Positions 46,100 to 47,840 of a stretch of 47,840 nt of DNA are shown one piece after another (positions within the stretch are counted from its first letter, which is position 1; the number at the start of each line of letters is the position of its first letter). The position numbers and the translations under genes are program-made. The notes beneath the pieces are model-generated. The model did no database searches, had not been told where the DNA came from, and saw only the letters and a list, made by a program, of their open reading frames with translations. Origin of the DNA: Isosphaeraceae bacterium (lineage in GTDB: Bacteria > Planctomycetota > Planctomycetia > Isosphaerales > Isosphaeraceae). The stretch is taken from assembly GCA_021324445.1 (NCBI GenBank), contig JAJPJC010000353.1, positions 1 through 47,840 on the forward strand. The letters run 5' to 3'.

Positions 46100-47773
46100 G
46101 GCTGGTTCTCCCAGGGGTCCGTCAGAAATGGCTTCGGCCGCCAGAGCGACAGGGGCAATCGCCCGCCCCGGCCGCCGGATCGGAGACCGTCATCAACTTT
46201 GGTGCAAACCACGACCGAATTGGGATGCCCGGCAGTGTCCGACCGGGGTCACCGTCGCGCAAACCGATCGGGGTCGCCCGGCGGCGACGCATCCCGCCCG
46301 AGTCCGTCGTCCGTCCCCCCCACGGTGGGAGGCGGACCTCACCTCCACCACCTCAGGAACCGGCAGGACACCCCGGTCGGATGGGGCGCCTCCAGCCCCG
46401 GACCACAAACGCACGGACGACGCGGTTACCGGCCCCCTCGCGGGCCGACGTTGGGACGGCTCGCCCGGTCGCTGAACCTGTCCCAGAGGCACCCGAGACC
46501 CGGTCCCACGATACGGCTGCGCAGCCGATGATACCTCCCCGAAAACCTGGCCCGGGCCGCGGGCCCCGTGGCCAAAACCGGCCGAACGCGCCTGAAGATA
46601 GCCGTCAGGATCGGTAAGGGCAAGTGTTTACCCGCCGCTTTTTGGATTTTTTCACTCCGATCCCCTCCTGCGCGCGGACCGGCCCGCGCGCAGCGGCTGA
46701 TCGAGGATCTCGGGTTGATCGACGATGGGCCGCGGTCAGGCAACATCTTCCGGGGACGACCACCGTCAGTCGAGGGGGATCATCGGTGCGACGGCCCGCC
46801 GGCTGCGACGCGAAGTGGATGAGCCGGGCCTGATCCTGGAGCGTCCGATTCGGGAACGTTGGAGTGGAATGCCTTCGCTCCCTGGATTTGATAATATATA
46901 GTTATCTCATTTATCTTTTTGATTGTAATAACTTGCATTTATTGTCCCGGGCGTCACTTGGGAGGCTGGAAAGCCCGAGCGACCTGGGGCGAGAGGAGCC
47001 CGACAGGACGGCGCGAGCGTGCGGGAAAAAGGGGGACCGGCTCGGCGGCCGGCGGGCCCAGGAGTCCGCCCGATCCTCCCCGTCGAGGAGAGAGGACAGG
47101 TGCCCGGCCGGGCCGCGAGCCGATCCCCACTCTGAAGGGAGGCCCAAGACGTCTCGTGCCACCCGGGCCAGAGTCACCTCTCGGCCCGGGTTCCAAGAGA
47201 AGCGTAGGTCACGGGCCACGCGGCCGCCGGGCGAAGGATCGTCGGCGCCCTGGTTTTTCGGGAACGGCACGGGCCAGCAACTGATCGCCCCGCCCTCCGG
47301 TCAACGCGCCTCGAAAGCACGTCGATCGACCAGCGGTGATCGGTCTTGTGCCTCGCCCGCTTGACCAGTCTCCCCCAGGTTCCCAAGATGCGGGCGCCGC
47401 GTCTTCCGATCCGAATCCCAAGACCGCACCAGCCCCGAGGGTCCTTACGCCCTTCTCGGTGCTCGACTCGCCCATTGACAAACGTCATAGATCGTCGTCG
47501 CCTCGGTTCCAACGAGGGGAGCCGGTCGTGGCGGCTCAGACCGCGGGGACGGCCGCCTCATGCCGAGGGCGGGCCATGGCGATCGTGGCGATCGGCGGTC
47601 GAACGACGGCTCCGGGTCTGGACCAGCCCGTGCCGATGCCCTGGCCGGGCAGCCCGCTGACCCGGTCGCGGCGCGATCCGCTCAGGTTTTGGCTCGAGGC
47701 AGGGTACCGCCCAGATTGCCGCCAAAAAATCCATTAAGAGTCTGTCCCGGAAGGGTGGGGAAGTCGATGTTGT
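46100..47773. other. Long spacer upstream of the sedolisin-like gene, no supported gene
   Basis: About 1.7 kb without a gene I can support. The part next to 46099 should hold the promoter of the giant gene, but no clear hexamers are visible. Open frames on both strands are rich in Arg, Pro, Gly and Ser with no motif, signal peptide or ribosome site. An AT-rich island lies at about 46886-46944. Confidence 0.5.
46886..46944. promoter_or_regulatory. AT-rich island, possible promoter or former insertion border
   Basis: About 59 bases with very low GC (runs such as ATAATATATAG, TTATCTTTTTGATTG and TTGCATTTATTG) stand in DNA that is otherwise about two-thirds GC. TTGATA (46888-46893) with a weak hexamer 17 bases on could be a rightward promoter, but no recognisable gene follows. 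Confidence 0.35.
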
Positions 47774-47840
47774 AGGGTGGGTGAAACCCACCGATCTTCA
47801 AGCCCGCCAAGGCCTTCCGGTGGTGGGTTTCACCCACCCT
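47774..47840. repeat. REP-like nested inverted repeat at the window edge
   Basis: AGGGTGGGTGAAACCCACC (47774-47792) is exactly complementary to 47822-47840, and each 19-bp arm is itself a hairpin (GGTGGGT, 3-base loop, ACCCACC). The pair is separated by 29 bases. Such paired palindromes resemble REP/BIME elements, which are moved by REP-associated tyrosine transposases, or a strong bidirectional terminator. The element may continue past the window. Confidence 0.85.

Noticed and set aside
46864..47364. 166-codon rightward frame after the AT-rich island
   Set aside because: The hydrophobic start comes only from the AT-rich bases; the rest is Arg/Ser/Pro-rich with no ribosome site or motif.
47336..47737. 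133-codon rightward frame near the right edge
   Set aside because: No recognisable domain, no ribosome site, and composition typical of non-coding GC-rich DNA.

Overview
The window looks like chromosomal DNA of a high-GC planctomycete, most probably of the family Isosphaeraceae (Singulisphaera, Paludisphaera, Tautonia or Isosphaera type). This is inferred from several features: two giant exported proteins with the planctomycete LExLExRxLL N-terminal motif, DUF1571 and DUF1080 proteins, a WxxGxW-repeat Gly/Tyr-rich protein, a decayed carboxypeptidase-regulatory-like protein, CsrA genes, and loosely packed genes separated by repeat-bearing spacers. No rRNA, tRNA, CRISPR array, integrase or transposase was recognised.

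Layout. 1-600: a rho-independent terminator and an apparently empty spacer. 597-2882 (+): exported WxxGxW and Gly/Tyr-rich protein. 3020-8086 (-): purH, an exported PQQ-like beta-propeller, a membrane protein with a zinc ribbon, and a GNAT acetyltransferase. 8565-9686 (-): DUF1571 protein. 10080-11493 (+): a metallo-beta-lactamase-fold hydrolase and a metallophosphoesterase. 11576-18336 (-): a giant repetitive surface protein, broken in this sequence by a frameshift at a nine-C tract. 18787-21033 (+): a TPR, glycosyltransferase-9-like and DUF6165 fusion.

21163-29821 is the most interesting part. It holds a response regulator whose output domain is the RNA-binding protein CsrA (CsrA-REC), a membrane glycosyltransferase-like gene, a large CheB-CheR-PAS-histidine kinase-REC hybrid, and a divergent stand-alone csrA. 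Two leftward promoters with good sigma-70 matches lie here. One precedes CsrA-REC and the other precedes the glycosyltransferase pair, and an identical 21-bp element sits just upstream of each -35 box. This suggests co-regulation, and perhaps phosphorylation-controlled post-transcriptional regulation; that link is inference.

30164-34916 (+) carries a GH15-like glucoamylase/glucosidase and a GH13 enzyme with an N-terminal CBM48-like domain, a likely alpha-glucan (glycogen) module. They are followed by a frameshifted carboxypeptidase-regulatory-like pseudogene, glpX (class II fructose-1,6-bisphosphatase), a 23-copy 7-bp minisatellite, a DUF1080 protein and an HtrA-type protease. 40190-46099 (-) encodes a 1969-residue sedolisin-like (S53) protease joined to about 14 glycine-rich, PE_PGRS-like repeats. 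The last 1.7 kb has no gene I can support. It contains an AT-rich island and ends in a REP-like inverted repeat.
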